NCBI RefSeq assembly: GCF_003171515.1
Contig: NC_089396.1
Coordinates: 2,542,001-2,606,000, forward strand
Length of the DNA: 64,000 nt
Source: Pyrenophora tritici-repentis
Lineage: Eukaryota; Ascomycota; Dothideomycetes; Pleosporales; Pleosporaceae
Direction: 5' to 3'
This document shows positions 52,261 to 63,132 of this stretch, piece by piece (position 1 is the stretch's first letter; each line of letters starts with the position of its first letter). The position numbers were made by a program, and so were the translations under genes. Under the pieces are notes generated by a model that was given only the letters and a program-made list of their open reading frames with translations, was not told the origin of the DNA and made no database searches.

Positions 52261-53297
52261 TCATGAATCGGGCACTTCGTTTGCCCACGGAATGCTCGAC
52301 TGGGCACCAGCCTTCTGCACTGTCATAGACGCAGCTCTGTTCGCGTGGGCGATGGCAGCATCAAGATCGAAATCCGCACCCTGGGACATGATTTTCCAGC
52401 GTGCAACGGCCACGGTGTAGGCACCAGCAAATGTGTCGCCTGCTGCCGTTGTATCCACGACCTTGACCTTGCGGGCTGGTACAATATGGCCATTTTGAGA
52501 AGATGGCTGCTGCTTTGATGTTTTGTAGTAGACACCCTAGCGACTGGTCAGCCTAGAGACATGGAAAAAGTCAAAGCAAAAACGAAGCTTACCTCGCCGC
52601 CCAGCGTGATGATGACGTTCTTCACCCCTCGCGCAATGAAGACAGCAGCTACCTCGTCCCAAGAAGTAGGCTTCTCCATACCAGAAAGCGTCGCCGCTTC
52701 AGTCTCATTAACAATCAGGTGATCGAGGCCCTCATATGCTTCCATAGGTAGCGGGATAGCCGGCGCAGGATTAATGACCGTCTGAACGCCCTTCCGCCTT
52801 GCCACCTTCATATTATACAGCACAACCTCCAACGGCAGCTCCAACTGAAATAGGGCAACACTAGCATCCGCATCCACTAGATCCCTAACTTCCACATCGC
52901 CATTCGCACCAGGACAGAACATGATTCTATTCTCGCCCGTCCCCGTCTCAACCACAATAACAGCTACACCTGTCTTCTTTCCCTTGAGAATCTGCACCCC
53001 GTCCGTCTTCAACGCGTCTTCTCGTAGCGCCTTGAGGAACCCCTCGTGGAACTCGTCGTCGCCAATTGCCCCCACCATACGCACTTCGACATCGGACGCC
53101 TGGGAAGATGATGCCTGTGCGTGAGTGCGAGAGAGCCGTGCGCATGCTACGGCTTGGTTGGCGCCTTTCCCGCCCCAGCCGATGTTGAAGGATTCGCTTG
53201 TCAGCGTTTCGCCGCCAACGGGTACGCGGGGGGTGCGCGTCACGAGGTCGACATTGAGAGATCCGATGACTATGATTACGGCGGGTTTGGAAGGCAT
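52261..53297 (-). CDS. RBK1: ribokinase
   Basis: Two exons (52593-53297, 52261-52536) with a 56-bp intron encode 326 residues. The enzyme phosphorylates D-ribose to ribose 5-phosphate in the cytosol. PfkB-family signatures: N-terminal IIVIGSLNVDLVTRTPRVPV, substrate loop GWGGKGANQAVACARL, the middle motif LIVNETEAATLSG, and the C-terminal PfkB signature VVDTTAAGDTFAGAY with the catalytic base Asp in GDTF. The start MPSKPAVIIVIG is the only reasonable one. The length is normal. Divergent from the truncated P450-like gene. Confidence 0.93.
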
Positions 53298-53832
53298 TTT
53301 GTTTGTTTTTGAGATTGAGATGTGAGGGCTTGGGATAGTTAGTACGTATCTAGGATCTTTGGTTGAGCCTCATTTTTGCCGAAGACGCTAAGCCGGTTCT
53401 GTCGAGCCGATGGCAGGCGGACTTTCCGACTCTGTGCTAGTATGATCACATCACTGGGCAGGTGCGAAACCAATAGGGCTGTAGCTGCACTAGTTGTCTA
53501 TGTACTCCTCCATTCGTCAATTTGAGAGGTGTCATCCTCATACGCGCTGCGATATTTGCCCTTGTCATCTGAATTTTCAATAAGGTTTATAGCGCGACAT
53601 GCGGAGAAGACAGTGTTGTTTGCGACTCCTGGATGGCAGAGTGAAAGAATCAGCTGGTACACTCACAAATAGCTATCTCCAGAATCAGCAGTTTTCTAGG
53701 CCCATCCATTTCTTTCGTGATGAAAGCACGTGAGCAATCAGACGCTGGGAAGCAATCCAGTGCGCACTGTATAGAAATGGAACTCTGGAACTCTTCATTC
53801 CCATCCCACCTAATTCCGGTGTTTGAATCAAG
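53298..53832. other. divergent spacer, ribokinase promoter
   Basis: This is 535 bp upstream of both genes. No distinct motif was seen. An upstream part of the P450-like gene could lie at 53717-53832 but is not convincing. Confidence 0.4.
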
Positions 53833-54849
53833 ATGTCGGAACGGGAAGAGCAATTCAAGAATGCAAAGAAATGCGCCGACACGATCAGGTTCAAGACGGA
53901 AGACGGCAAGATACATGTGAACCAGCCAGCGAGAGTTGTACCTAATCAGGGTCTCAAGGATATATTCGGCATTCAGAATGCTTTCACTAGTCTGAGTAAC
54001 AAAAGGCCATTTGTAGAGAAGGCGGAGAACTTGATGCTAAAGGCGCTGAACTGTCAAAAAGACTCCCCGGATGACTGGACCGATCTACGACGCCGTGCCC
54101 TAACATACTTTGATGAATACATGAATCGCAATGGTACATGCAATTTCAAGCTCGCGGAGCTCACCCAGTACGCTACCTTGAAACTCTCACTTTGCTACTT
54201 GTTCGACGGTGCTCATGAAGCACTGAAGAGTAACACTCATTTCGAAGACGTCATCTACATTGGAAAACGCATCAACGAGCTGTGGATCAAGAGTAAGCAG
54301 AAAGACCTTGCCGAGGAAGAACACCCATTATGGAAGGACGAAACAAAACTACATGATGCTCTGCGGCGAGTAACCTTTAGTGCCCTAAGGGTTGGAATCG
54401 GTGGATATCCCGACGACACAACCACGGTCGATCCATTAGACCCCTCCCAGAATCCAATGAACTTGCTACTGCCCGCTTACGAAACCATGTGGAGAGTCGT
54501 TTTACGTTGCTTCTTGGAAGTCCAACACCGGGCTGCGCAGAACAAGAATATCTGGACTACTGTTTTGAGAGACTATCTCAGTGATCTCAAGGTCCCAAAC
54601 AGTATAGAGAATGACATCTTCCACAAGCCCACTAAGACCAATGACGGTGTTATTAGACCAGTCGAGATCGTCAAGGAGGCTCTACGCCTTCACCCTCCTA
54701 CACGTCGCGTACATTGCTGTTTCAATGACCAAGAAGTAAAAGCAGATATCGAGGCGTGTCACAGACAGGAAATCCTCTGCGGTGATGACCCAAATGTGTT
54801 TCGCCCTGAGCGCTGGCAGAATCTTTGCTCGAGTGCGAGACAGGCGTAG
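53833..54849 (+). pseudogene. cytochrome P450-like gene lacking the heme-binding end
   Basis: This 338-codon ORF starts MSEREEQFKNAKKCADTIRF. P450 features in order: an I-helix-like LLPAYETMW near residue 218, the ExxR helix in VKEALRLHPPTRRVH near 280, and the PERF-type FRPERW near 325. The frame stops at 54849, before the expected cysteine loop (FGxGxxxC), and no N-terminal membrane anchor is present. The sequence after the stop is soon replaced by the inverted-repeat end next to a hAT relic. It therefore looks truncated at the 3' end, and probably at the 5' end. The similar P450-like proteins of fungi are poorly characterised. Function is presumably lost, though the surviving frame has no other stops. 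Confidence 0.6.
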
Positions 54850-54911
54850 TATGACAAGGAAGGGGGGACGCAGAAGGACCTGAAGCGCCTGAAAGCAGAC
54901 TTCTCAATGAA

Positions 54912-54999
54912 CAAGCTGAACAAGCCAACAGCTCCGGCTTGGCTTGGTAGGCTTATTTAGAGTGGAGGCTTGGTTGGCTTGGTCGGCTTGTTCAGCTTG
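54912..54999. repeat. 88-bp inverted-repeat segment with GGCTTGGT motifs
   Basis: CAAGCTGAACAAGCC (54912-54926) is repeated inverted at 54985-54999, with several GGCTTGG copies between. This may be the terminal/subterminal region of the adjacent hAT relic; no partner was found at its other end. Confidence 0.65.
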
Positions 55000-56880
55000 G
55001 TATATTTTTGTTATCTTTAGCTACTAATTTCCTAATTAAGTAGTTAGTATACGTCGTCAATATACTCGTCAGATAGCTTGCCTCCGCAAAAATCATCGTC
55101 CCTAAATCCAGCCCGTTGCCAGCGACGTATACATAGCATAGCGGCCAGCAACTAGGGCCTAAGTTTCCTTCTCCGCGGTTCTAATAGATCACTAAGCTCA
55201 CTAAACATGCGCTCGCAGTCGCAGCTTAAAGCAGGTATTAACAATACATCTATTGCAAGCCTGCTAAGGTTCGGATATTAATCGCGCAAAGCTACCTAGT
55301 ATTCTACTAGGTTATTAGCGTCGTGACTATCGTCTGCGGCGATTAGCTCGCCCTGCTTCTATTGTTAATACTCGTCTATCTTGCTGTTAGTTGTAGGCAA
55401 ATGCTTAGAATTAATATAGCTGTTAATAACGTTATCGATCTCGTTTGAGCGGTGGGCGGCGGTAGGTATCGTAGTTGTAGGCGTTGCGCGCGGCGTGTTG
55501 TATCAAGCCCACAGTTAGAGAAAAGCCTAGTTATTGCTATAAAGCCACGCTAGCTTATCCGCCTATTATTATTATTATTGTTGAGAATACAGTCCGTAAG
55601 TGACTTGGTGGTATCAAGCGGAGGAGTAGTCACATGATTGGTGACACGTGCAGGTGGGTCCTAGCGGGGAGCTTGGACGCAGCTGCACGCAACACGGATC
55701 TACGAACGTGTGAATAGCTCCTTAGTCAATACAATACGAATCTGTACCACCACTACCGTTGTGCCTTAGAGAGCGCTCTATTAGGTAGTCATACTACTAC
55801 TAATAGTGCCAGCTTCTCAATAATTATTATTATTATATTTCCATTATAGTCCTGTATCAGTCGGTGACTATGTAGGACTTTGGCTAAGCCGTTCTATGTA
55901 TGATGGTCGTTGTGGAGTTTCTATGGGTCTTGTACAATTTGGGTGGTGTTTTGCGTACTCCAATTTCAGAGCTAGTCTTCCATTGGCGCGGGTGCTAAAG
56001 AGCAGTGTGGTGAATAGAAAGAGATGTAGCAGCGGGCTCTTTTGGATAAGGAAATATTGTTTTTGTAGTTTTATACAGTGTCTGTCTGTTCGGTGGTTTG
56101 CCCAAGGTGCCATTTTCTCGTGCCAATCCTAGTACTTGCAATAAAGGCTAGAGTAGCTTTGATGCCTGTCTTTGTTTGGAGGAGAAGTGGGAGGGTGATG
56201 GGTCTGTGTGGTATTGCTTCTTTGAGTGTATTTCGATGTGTTTTGTACTGTTTGCAATCTAGAAGTAGATGCTGTGGTGTTTGTGGTTTGTAGCATATAC
56301 ATAGATTGCAGTCTCTCTTGTTGAATCTCTTAAGGTAGGAGTTGAAGTATCCATGTCCTAGCTTGAGTGAGTAGAACGCGCTCGAGATTTCTCTTGGTGT
56401 TCCCTTCGGGACTTTGATTGTTGTATGTGTGTTGAGCTTGAAGATCCTTGAGTAGGAGCTTCTGTTTTTGGTGGGCCTGTCGGTATACCTCTTGTACTCC
56501 ATCAGTTGTTCTGTTTTTTGTATTTTGTTAATTTCTGTGCCTAGGTAGGCTAGGCTCGCTATGGTCGATGTTGTTGGTCTCTCTTTAGCTGCTTCCTTTG
56601 CTAGCGTGTCGGCTTTTTCATTGCCCTTGACGTCGTTGTGTCCTGGAGCTTATCCGCCTAAAGGACGTCACAAAGCTTCTTGTAGCGCGGATAGAGTATA
56701 GTAGCTGCGTAGTATGCTGTCGAGTCGTTAAGTTTGCTGTAGTACTCGCAGAGCTTCGTCCGTGCAGCTCTTAAATTAATCTCTAAATAGTCCTCTGGCG
56801 CCTTATTATGAGCGTTGTAATCCACCGCCTTGTACGTAGCAATACGATCCTCTTACTCCTTTAAAAGATACTTAAATATA
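55000..56880 (-). pseudogene. hAT transposase relic, heavily mutated, split by a LINE
   Basis: Read on the - strand, 56860-56661 and 55551-55040 give one broken hAT transposase. The first part has TAYYAATILYPRYKKL and ADKLAWLYSNN. The second has the hATC dimerisation region CERMFSELSDLLEPRRRKLR, LLAAMLCIRRWQRAGF and KLSDEYIDDV. More than ten in-frame stops are present; nearly all sit where Trp or Gln is expected in the family, consistent with RIP. The N-terminal BED-type finger is not visible. The 55566-56646 segment is a later LINE insertion. The element is dead; its exact ends are not determined. Confidence 0.8.
55566..56646 (-). mobile_element. 5'-truncated LINE 2 inserted in the hAT relic
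   Basis: It is flanked by a perfect 14-bp duplication AGCTTATCCGCCTA (55552-55565 and 56647-56660). The - strand frame is open from the 5' junction to a stop at 56071. It encodes the end of an RNase H domain (APGHNDVKGNEKADTLAKEA) and a cysteine motif (CNLCICYKPQTPQHLLLDC). The 3' end is a (TAA)n tail. No stop interrupts its frame, in contrast to the hAT sequence around it, so it arrived after the hAT copy was mutated. It is a different family from LINE 1 at 38566-40237. Confidence 0.9.
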
Positions 56881-57912
56881 GGGATTACTTTATATGATAG
56901 TTGGGATGACACCGATCAGATTCGTTCAAGAGTGGGATCATTGATTGCTCTAAGGATCAGAAAGATCAGACGGCTGGTCCGGTATTTGTACATGATGGAT
57001 CAGTCCCTTGGCACGGATCCGGAGTCTCAAAGACCCGATCCGATCACGTGATCATCCGACGTCCAACATCAAGTCCATTTCCGCGACACACCCCCCAGTC
57101 CGACGCCGTCTCAAAAAGTCGGACTGCTATTCGCATGAGTCGGATCACTCATCGTGGTGCCCCTCTATCTTTTTGATCCTCTGTAAGTCCGCCACTAACC
57201 GGCGCGCCCCTCCATGGGCATAAAAGCTGCTCCTCTGGTCGCTTTCGACCATCACACCTTGTTCCTTCGAGCTTCTTCAAAAAAATATGCCTGCTGCATA
57301 ATCATGAGTTCTCCTTTCTGTTCCCATAAAATGCTCGAAAACAAGTGTTCGCAGCCAGTATGTGCGGCTGCTCAGTTCCTTCTGGTAGCTTTGACCAGTC
57401 TCTTAAAATTGATCGATCGCCAACTATATGGCGGTCCAAAAAGTCGTCCCGGACAGGCTATGTTGTCCTGGACCTTCTGCTCCTGTGTGTAGAAACCTGC
57501 TGAAAAATGACATCCGTATTGGTCAATGTCCTGGTCCTGAGTCTTTTTGCGGTTGAGCGGTTAATCTTGCGTTTTGAAGACTTCGTGAGGTGCGCGGTGA
57601 TGATCAATAATCCTTGCGTTGTGAATGGTCGGAGATTGTTTGTTATGCTGAAAACTGGTCGGCGAGCATCACACTGGCAACGCTGAGAGCGTTGCCCCCG
57701 CTGGGCTAGCGCCAATCCCTGATGTTGATGCCTATGGCTCAGTCCTTTGCTCAGCTGCTCCATGTTTTCTACTTCACCATCACAACAATCCTCACCATCG
57801 CCTTTACTCCGCACTATCACTCCTTCGAATTCCCGCACAGCACGCTCTCCACTCTTCTCGCCTTCGCTCTCCTTCGCTCTTTCTGCTCGTCTTCGTCGTC
57901 GCCGCTCCAGTC
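56881..57912. other. upstream region of the DUF3716-like gene
   Basis: This includes GATC-rich sequence at 56910-57060, a possible TATA region (GGGCATAAAAGC near 57217) and a perfect 9-bp stem-loop (GGCAACGCT/AGCGTTGCC near 57675-57695). A C/T-rich leader precedes the ATG at 57913. The stretch could include an LTR of the adjacent Copia element, but that cannot be tested inside the window. Confidence 0.4.
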
Positions 57913-59103
57913 ATGGTAAGTTTGAGCAGCTGCGCAGCAGTGAGTGAGCAAGATACTAACGAAATGCAGCCTGGGACTACTCGCGGCAAGGCCGCTCAAC
58001 GAGCCAATGCCGAACATGCTCGCAACTCCAAGATCGCTGCCTCCGGTGGCTCGCGTTCGGCCGGCGCTCCCCGTTCCACTGCTGGTGATCGCTCTGGGCC
58101 CGAGTCTCGTCGCCGCACCGCCTCTCCGATCAATGATGATGTAAGCCCGTTTTCTCGCTCGTCTGTCAAGAAGCAATACAACTCTCAAGCTGGTGCTCCT
58201 CGCGAGTTCGCCTGCGAGCGTTGCGTTAAGCGGTGGGCTTCGAACAATGGTAATGGGCTTTGTTATGATCGGGCCAACAGCAAGAGCGGTCGCTGCGAGG
58301 CCTGCGGAAGCCATGTGTGTGCTCTGGTGTAAGTTTCGCGCTCAGTCCCTGATCTTGATTAGATTGGCTAATGCTGTTCCTAGCGACGAGTCGATCGCCA
58401 GTGACGTTTACGCCGCCATGAAGCAAGGCATGCGTGAGCAGCGCAAGGACGCTCCCTTTGTAAGTAATGCTCCAGTTGATCAATAGCTTGTGCATAGCCA
58501 GACTCCGCAACAATCAATCGGATCGGCATGATTGATTCCTATCTAGGTTAAAGGCTGCCTAATGAAGTAATTCTTTAACCTATATAGGAATCAATCATGT
58601 CAATCGATTGATTGTTGCGGAGTCTGTGCATAGCTAACAAGGTTGTCTAGCATATTGTCAAGAAGTACCGCGATGTCGTCTTTGAGATGATCCAGAAGCT
58701 TGATGATCGCATTAAGTCTGAGCGTCCATCTACTCGCGCTTCTGAGAAGGCCCCCGTGTCCCATGACAACAATGATCAATTCGTTTCTGAAGAGGAGGAC
58801 GTCGTTTTTGACATCGATGAATACCATGCCCGCTCTTCTCAGAAAGAGGAGGACTATGTTGATCTCTCTGGCGAGGCTGACTACACTACGCCTACTCGTA
58901 AGACGAGCATCTTTCGCCAGGATGAGTATGATCCTTTTCTTGATCGTGAGCCTTCTGCTGGTCCTTCGTCTGCTCGAAAGCCTCAGCGTCTTGCTGTTCC
59001 TGATCGCGCTGCTGTTCGTCGCAAGTCTATTCAAGACTTTGCTGATCGCATTAGCAAGATGGCCATTGAGTTTGCCGAGAAGCTTGAGCGTGATGAAGCT
59101 TAG
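57913..59103 (+). CDS. DUF3716-like cysteine-rich protein
   Basis: Four exons: ATG alone (57913-57915), 57970-58328, 58384-58459 and 58651-59103, giving 296 residues starting MPGTTRGKAAQRANAEHARN. The first 54-nt intron has no stop and is a multiple of three, so retention is possible. Residues about 80-118 hold a cysteine cluster (CERCVKRW, GLCYDRANS, RCEACGSHVC) similar to the fungal DUF3716 Cys motif, perhaps binding zinc. The rest is charged and partly disordered, with a helical C-terminus (RKSIQDFADRISKMAIEFAE). The last intron (58460-58650, 191 bp) contains a complete MITE; without it the intron would be 55 bp. The gene stops 138 bp from the stop codon of an opposing Copia polyprotein. 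Function is unknown; DUF3716 proteins are often multi-copy in fungi. Confidence 0.72.
58499..58626. mobile_element. hAT-type MITE, copy 2, inside an intron
   Basis: This is 128 bp with terminal inverted repeats CAGACTCCGCAACAATCAAT (nearly perfect) and a perfect 8-bp target duplication TGCATAGC (58491-58498, 58627-58634). The interior has a second inverted repeat (TGATTGATTCCTATCTAGG versus CCTATATAGGAATCAATCA). It lies between donor 58460 and acceptor 58650 of the DUF3716-like gene. Confidence 0.92.
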
Positions 59104-59240
59104 GTTCTTTTCTTTTCTGTTAATCTTTTGCTCCTTCTTGGGTAAGCCTCGCTGATGACGCATTCCAGCTAATTGAGGCCTTTGGCCTTAAGCCTTGTAT
59201 AGTAGTTTCCTCAATCAGACCAATTTCCTTAAACAACGCT

Positions 59241-61016
59241 TCATTGATCAGCGATCTGTTGTTTCGCATCTTGAAGATTGAGCTGTGCCTTAAACCTCTC
59301 AAACTGTTGTTGGGTCAACGACTTTGTGAGACCATCGGCTGGCATTGAGCTGGTCTCCAGGTATTCTACCTGGAACGATCCCTTTGCGTGCTCCTGCCTA
59401 AGCCACATGTTCTGAATGTCCACATGTCGTAGTCTTGTTGTGATCCGCTCATTCTTCCCAACAACCAGCCGAATCGTTTGTTGATTATCGCACCAGATCT
59501 TCCAAACGTCCCCAAGATCAAGGGTTAGTTCCTTAAAGAAGCGCTTGAGTGCCATGGCTTCCTTAGCTGTATGCTCAAGAGCAAGGAGTTCAGCTTCGGT
59601 AGTCGAGGTGGTCACTGTGCTCTGGCGCGTCGCTTTCCAGAAGATCGCGCCGCCAAAGAGCATCGCAATGTAGCCGTGCGATGAGCGACGCGTTTCCGGA
59701 TCATCCGCAAAAGACGCGTCGCCACAGATGACCAGGTCTGGTCCATTGTAGTGCCCATACCGGATGGCATCCCATCGAGTCCTGTATAGATACATGATCA
59801 CTCGTTCCACCGCCTTCATGTGCTGATCACTTGGATTGGTCAGGAAATGGGACAGCCTAGAGACAGCAAAGGCTACGTCAGGTCTGAGCATGATAGCCGT
59901 GTACAGGACTGATCCGACTCTTTCCTGGTATGCCTTGATCTGCTGCTTGGTTGCCTCTCCATCAGACTTGATCAGTTCTTCCGACGGTAGCGGAGTGAAA
60001 GGGAATGTTCCATCCTCCAAGCCAAACTTCTTGGTGATCTTGTCAATGTACGTGTCATGGACCAGGGTGATCGTCCGAGAGTCTCGGTCCCGAATGACCC
60101 TAACCCCAAGGAACCACTTGACTGGTCCTTGTGCCTTAATCTCGTACTTCGAACTAATCACTTTCCACAATTCCATGGCTTGATCCTCAAACTCTTTGCG
60201 AAACATGAGCAGGATGTCGTCCACATAGAACAACAACAAGAACTTGCGATCCTTGTCCAGAAACAGGCAGGGCTCTTCCTTCGAGCACTCTAGTCCTGCT
60301 TTCCTAAGCGATCCAGAGAACTCCTCATACCAGAGGAGTGGCGAGTCTCTCAATCCGTACAACGCGCGATTGAGCCGAACACACATTCCAGGTTTCTTAA
60401 ATCCGTCAGGTAGCTGACAGAACACAGGATTTTCTGCCGTAATCTTAGCATTCAAGAATGCTCCTACGACATCAAATTGCATGATCTCCATATCGAACTC
60501 AGCTGCGATCGCCATGGCGGTCCTGAAGGATTTGGCCGCCAACGTGGCTGCATAAGTAGAATCCAGCGAGTCTTTTTCTTGGAGATCGCCTCTCACAACA
60601 ATCCGAGCTTTGCCTCGATCAAGGTACCCATCCTGATCACACTTATATGTCCAAACCCATTTGAGCGGGAGTGGCTTATCAGGGACTTGATCCATAGGGA
60701 TCTCGGTCCATGTACCTTTTTTCCTAAGCAAATCAATCTCCTTGTTGGAGGCATCCATAAACAGAGGGCGCATCGAATGGCTCTGTAGCTCGCGCCATGT
60801 TAGTGGTGGTTCGGGCAGGACGTCCCTATGTGGACGATCCCCCGAATCAAGTGCCTGCGGCACAGATGGATCGAGCGTCGCTGACATGACCACGGCATTC
60901 AGCGTCTTATAACTTGCTCGATCCTCCCAGGTCTCATTTATCCCTGGTATGTACGTGTGCTTGAAATCGCTCCATGGACCATCCATATCTTGAAGATCCG
61001 CGATCAATGCGTGCAC
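59241..61016 (-). pseudogene. Copia reverse transcriptase and RNase H part
   Basis: The reverse transcriptase has KWVWTYKCDQDGYLDRGKAR, QFDVVGAFLNAKI and the active-site FYVDDILLMF. The RNase H has CGDASFADDPETRRSSHGYI, TTSTTEAELLALEHTAKEAM, WCDNQQTIRLV and TRLRHVDIQNMWLRQE, then ends LNLQDAKQQIADQ at 59241. This 591-codon frame is complete and has all expected catalytic acids, so only the upstream frame changes mark the copy as defective. Confidence 0.9.
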
Positions 61017-61465
61017 ACCTCTAGGTGCAGCTCCACCCCCAGTTGATCGTCCGGATCCTTGCTTCTGCCTCGTCCACGCCTAATAGGCATATAGCGATGG
61101 ACCACATCGGGCTCTAGCTGATCTCCCCGGAGTCTCCCACTGGTCCTTTGTGTGGGCGCACTTAATCCAACATCCGGATCCCCTGTTGGCGCAGTTGCCC
61201 TTGAGGAAGATCCCGCCGATGCGCGCGGACGTCCACGACGTCTCGTGCCTCGAGCAACCAATTGTTCTCGAGTGGTCATTCCCTCTTGATCATCTGCGTC
61301 AGTGGACACTGGTTGCGCAGGAGATTCATCGAGTTGCGTCGGGCGCTCCAGCCCTTCGCCACGTGATCGAGTAACGACTAGACCACCCGCATCTGGATCT
61401 CCAATTCCACCAGGTTGATGCATTCCCTGTTGAATACCAGATGGGAAACGCCGATCAGCGTCCAT
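61004..61465 (-). pseudogene. Copia linker between integrase and reverse transcriptase
   Basis: This frame continues the disordered linker (GGLVVTRSRGEGLERPTQ, RGTRRRGRPRASAGSSS) and ends at 61004. The next frame picks up around 61050 with HALIADLQDMDGPWSDFKH. No catalytic motif is expected here. Confidence 0.6.
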
Positions 61466-63132
61466 CCAGAGCCATGCGGCTCAGGCGTCTGCTCTGGGGT
61501 TGCAAGTCCATATCCCGGATTCTGACCTGTGCGAATTCTCAAATGATCACCGGCCAGTGAATCACTTCGCTCAGTCTCTGCTTGCCCTTGTTCCTGATCA
61601 TCTGGCTGGCCGGCCACTGGTTCAGGTCCTTCGGGTAGCTCACCCCCGAGATTGCTCTCAGTGGTCAGATCCGTCGTCTGGATTGCCTGATCTCCGAGGG
61701 ACGGGATATCAATGTCCGCCCCTGGATCATGCAATTCTCCGATATCAAGCACATCCGCAAGTTCGATTGCTTGTTCCTTTGGCATCTCATCCTCGTTCTT
61801 CCCTGTGTAGAAACGAGTCTCGTCAAAGGACACATCGCGAGAAGTGATCACTTGATCAGTAATGGGGATCCATATCCTATAGAGATTGGACGCTCGATAG
61901 CCGACCAAATATCCGATATGACCCCTTGGATTAACTTTGAATCCACGACGATCTCGCCCTGCTGCGCGGTCCCGATCCAAGGGATATGCGCGACAGCCAT
62001 AGGCGTAGATCCCACTCCAATCTGGTCGCAGATCCGCGGTGCGGTGTCTAATCTGCGCAGGCTCGTACCATCTAAAGTACTGCCTAAACCAGCTCTCGAG
62101 GATTTCATTGGGAGATCGGTACTGATGGACTGCGGTAGGGCTTCTCGCGTGTAGGTAAGCCGCCGCATCCATGATCTCAGGCCAGAGCTTCTCAGGGAAG
62201 TTTGCGCTAAGGCGCATCTTGATCGACTTCGTGATCAGCTCTTGACCCGCCCGCTCCGCCGAGCCATTCGGCTCATGTGTATATGGCGGAGGACTGAGGA
62301 TTGTAATCCCCTTCTCTTCGGCCCATTCCTCGTATCTTGATCGCCCTCTCCAAGGCAAAGTAGCAGTATCGTTATCCTGATGGATTTCTACGATCCGCAA
62401 GTCGTACTTCCGTTGTACCCAAGCTTCAAAAGCCGTGATCACCCGCATGATCTCTGACAGAGTCTTCCCTTGGACATTATGATTAAAGATTTTGCCTGAA
62501 AAATCTTCTTTGATGATCAGAGCAAACTGCTCATTTGATCGTCCCTTTGGAAAATCGAACAGATCCCACGAGACTCGATAGAATGGTCGGGGGGATCGCT
62601 CTCTTGGTCTCCGAGAGATCACCTGTGTGGCATGGGTAGTGGCACAATGCTCACACTCCAGCCGTCGGGTGCCTTCGATCCTGACGTTCTGGGCAGCTTG
62701 GGCGAGTGCTTGCAAAGCTTTCTGACCCAGGTGGCCTGATCTTTGATGCCACAAAAACTCATCATCTGATCGAAGTTTTGGCTGAGCCGATCGTCTCACA
62801 CTGTTCACCAATGGTGGCACAGAAGGATAACGGAATGGCTTGTATTCGATAAAGACTAGGTTATGGGCGACGTGGAGCTTTCTGAGGATAATGCTGTGCT
62901 CCATGTCCCCAGAACGGATAGTCCAATCATAACCAGTGTACCAGAATCCGACCTTCCTGAGCAAGGCTTCAGAAACAATGTTGACATGAAATCCTTCAAC
63001 AACCATAACGTTCTTAAGCAACAGGTCCTGTGGACCGTCTGGTCCATTAAAGAAATCTTTGAACAGTCGATCACCCACCCCGAGACTGGCAAGGATTGAG
63101 TACCAGCCTCGACTGTCAGGTAGTCCAAGCAC
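61378..63132 (-). pseudogene. Copia GAG-pre-integrase and integrase part
   Basis: From about 63132, GLPDSRGWYSILASLGVGD leads into the pre-integrase H-H-C-C zinc site (HQRSGHLGQKALQALAQ, LECEHCATTH). The integrase core shows the D-D-E triad: SWDLFDFPKG, EIHQDNDTATLPW and EPNGSAERAGQELI. A C-terminal Copia integrase block (GCRAYPLDRDRAAGRDRRGF) follows, then an acidic, disordered linker. Homology passes to the next frame near 61440. Confidence 0.88.
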
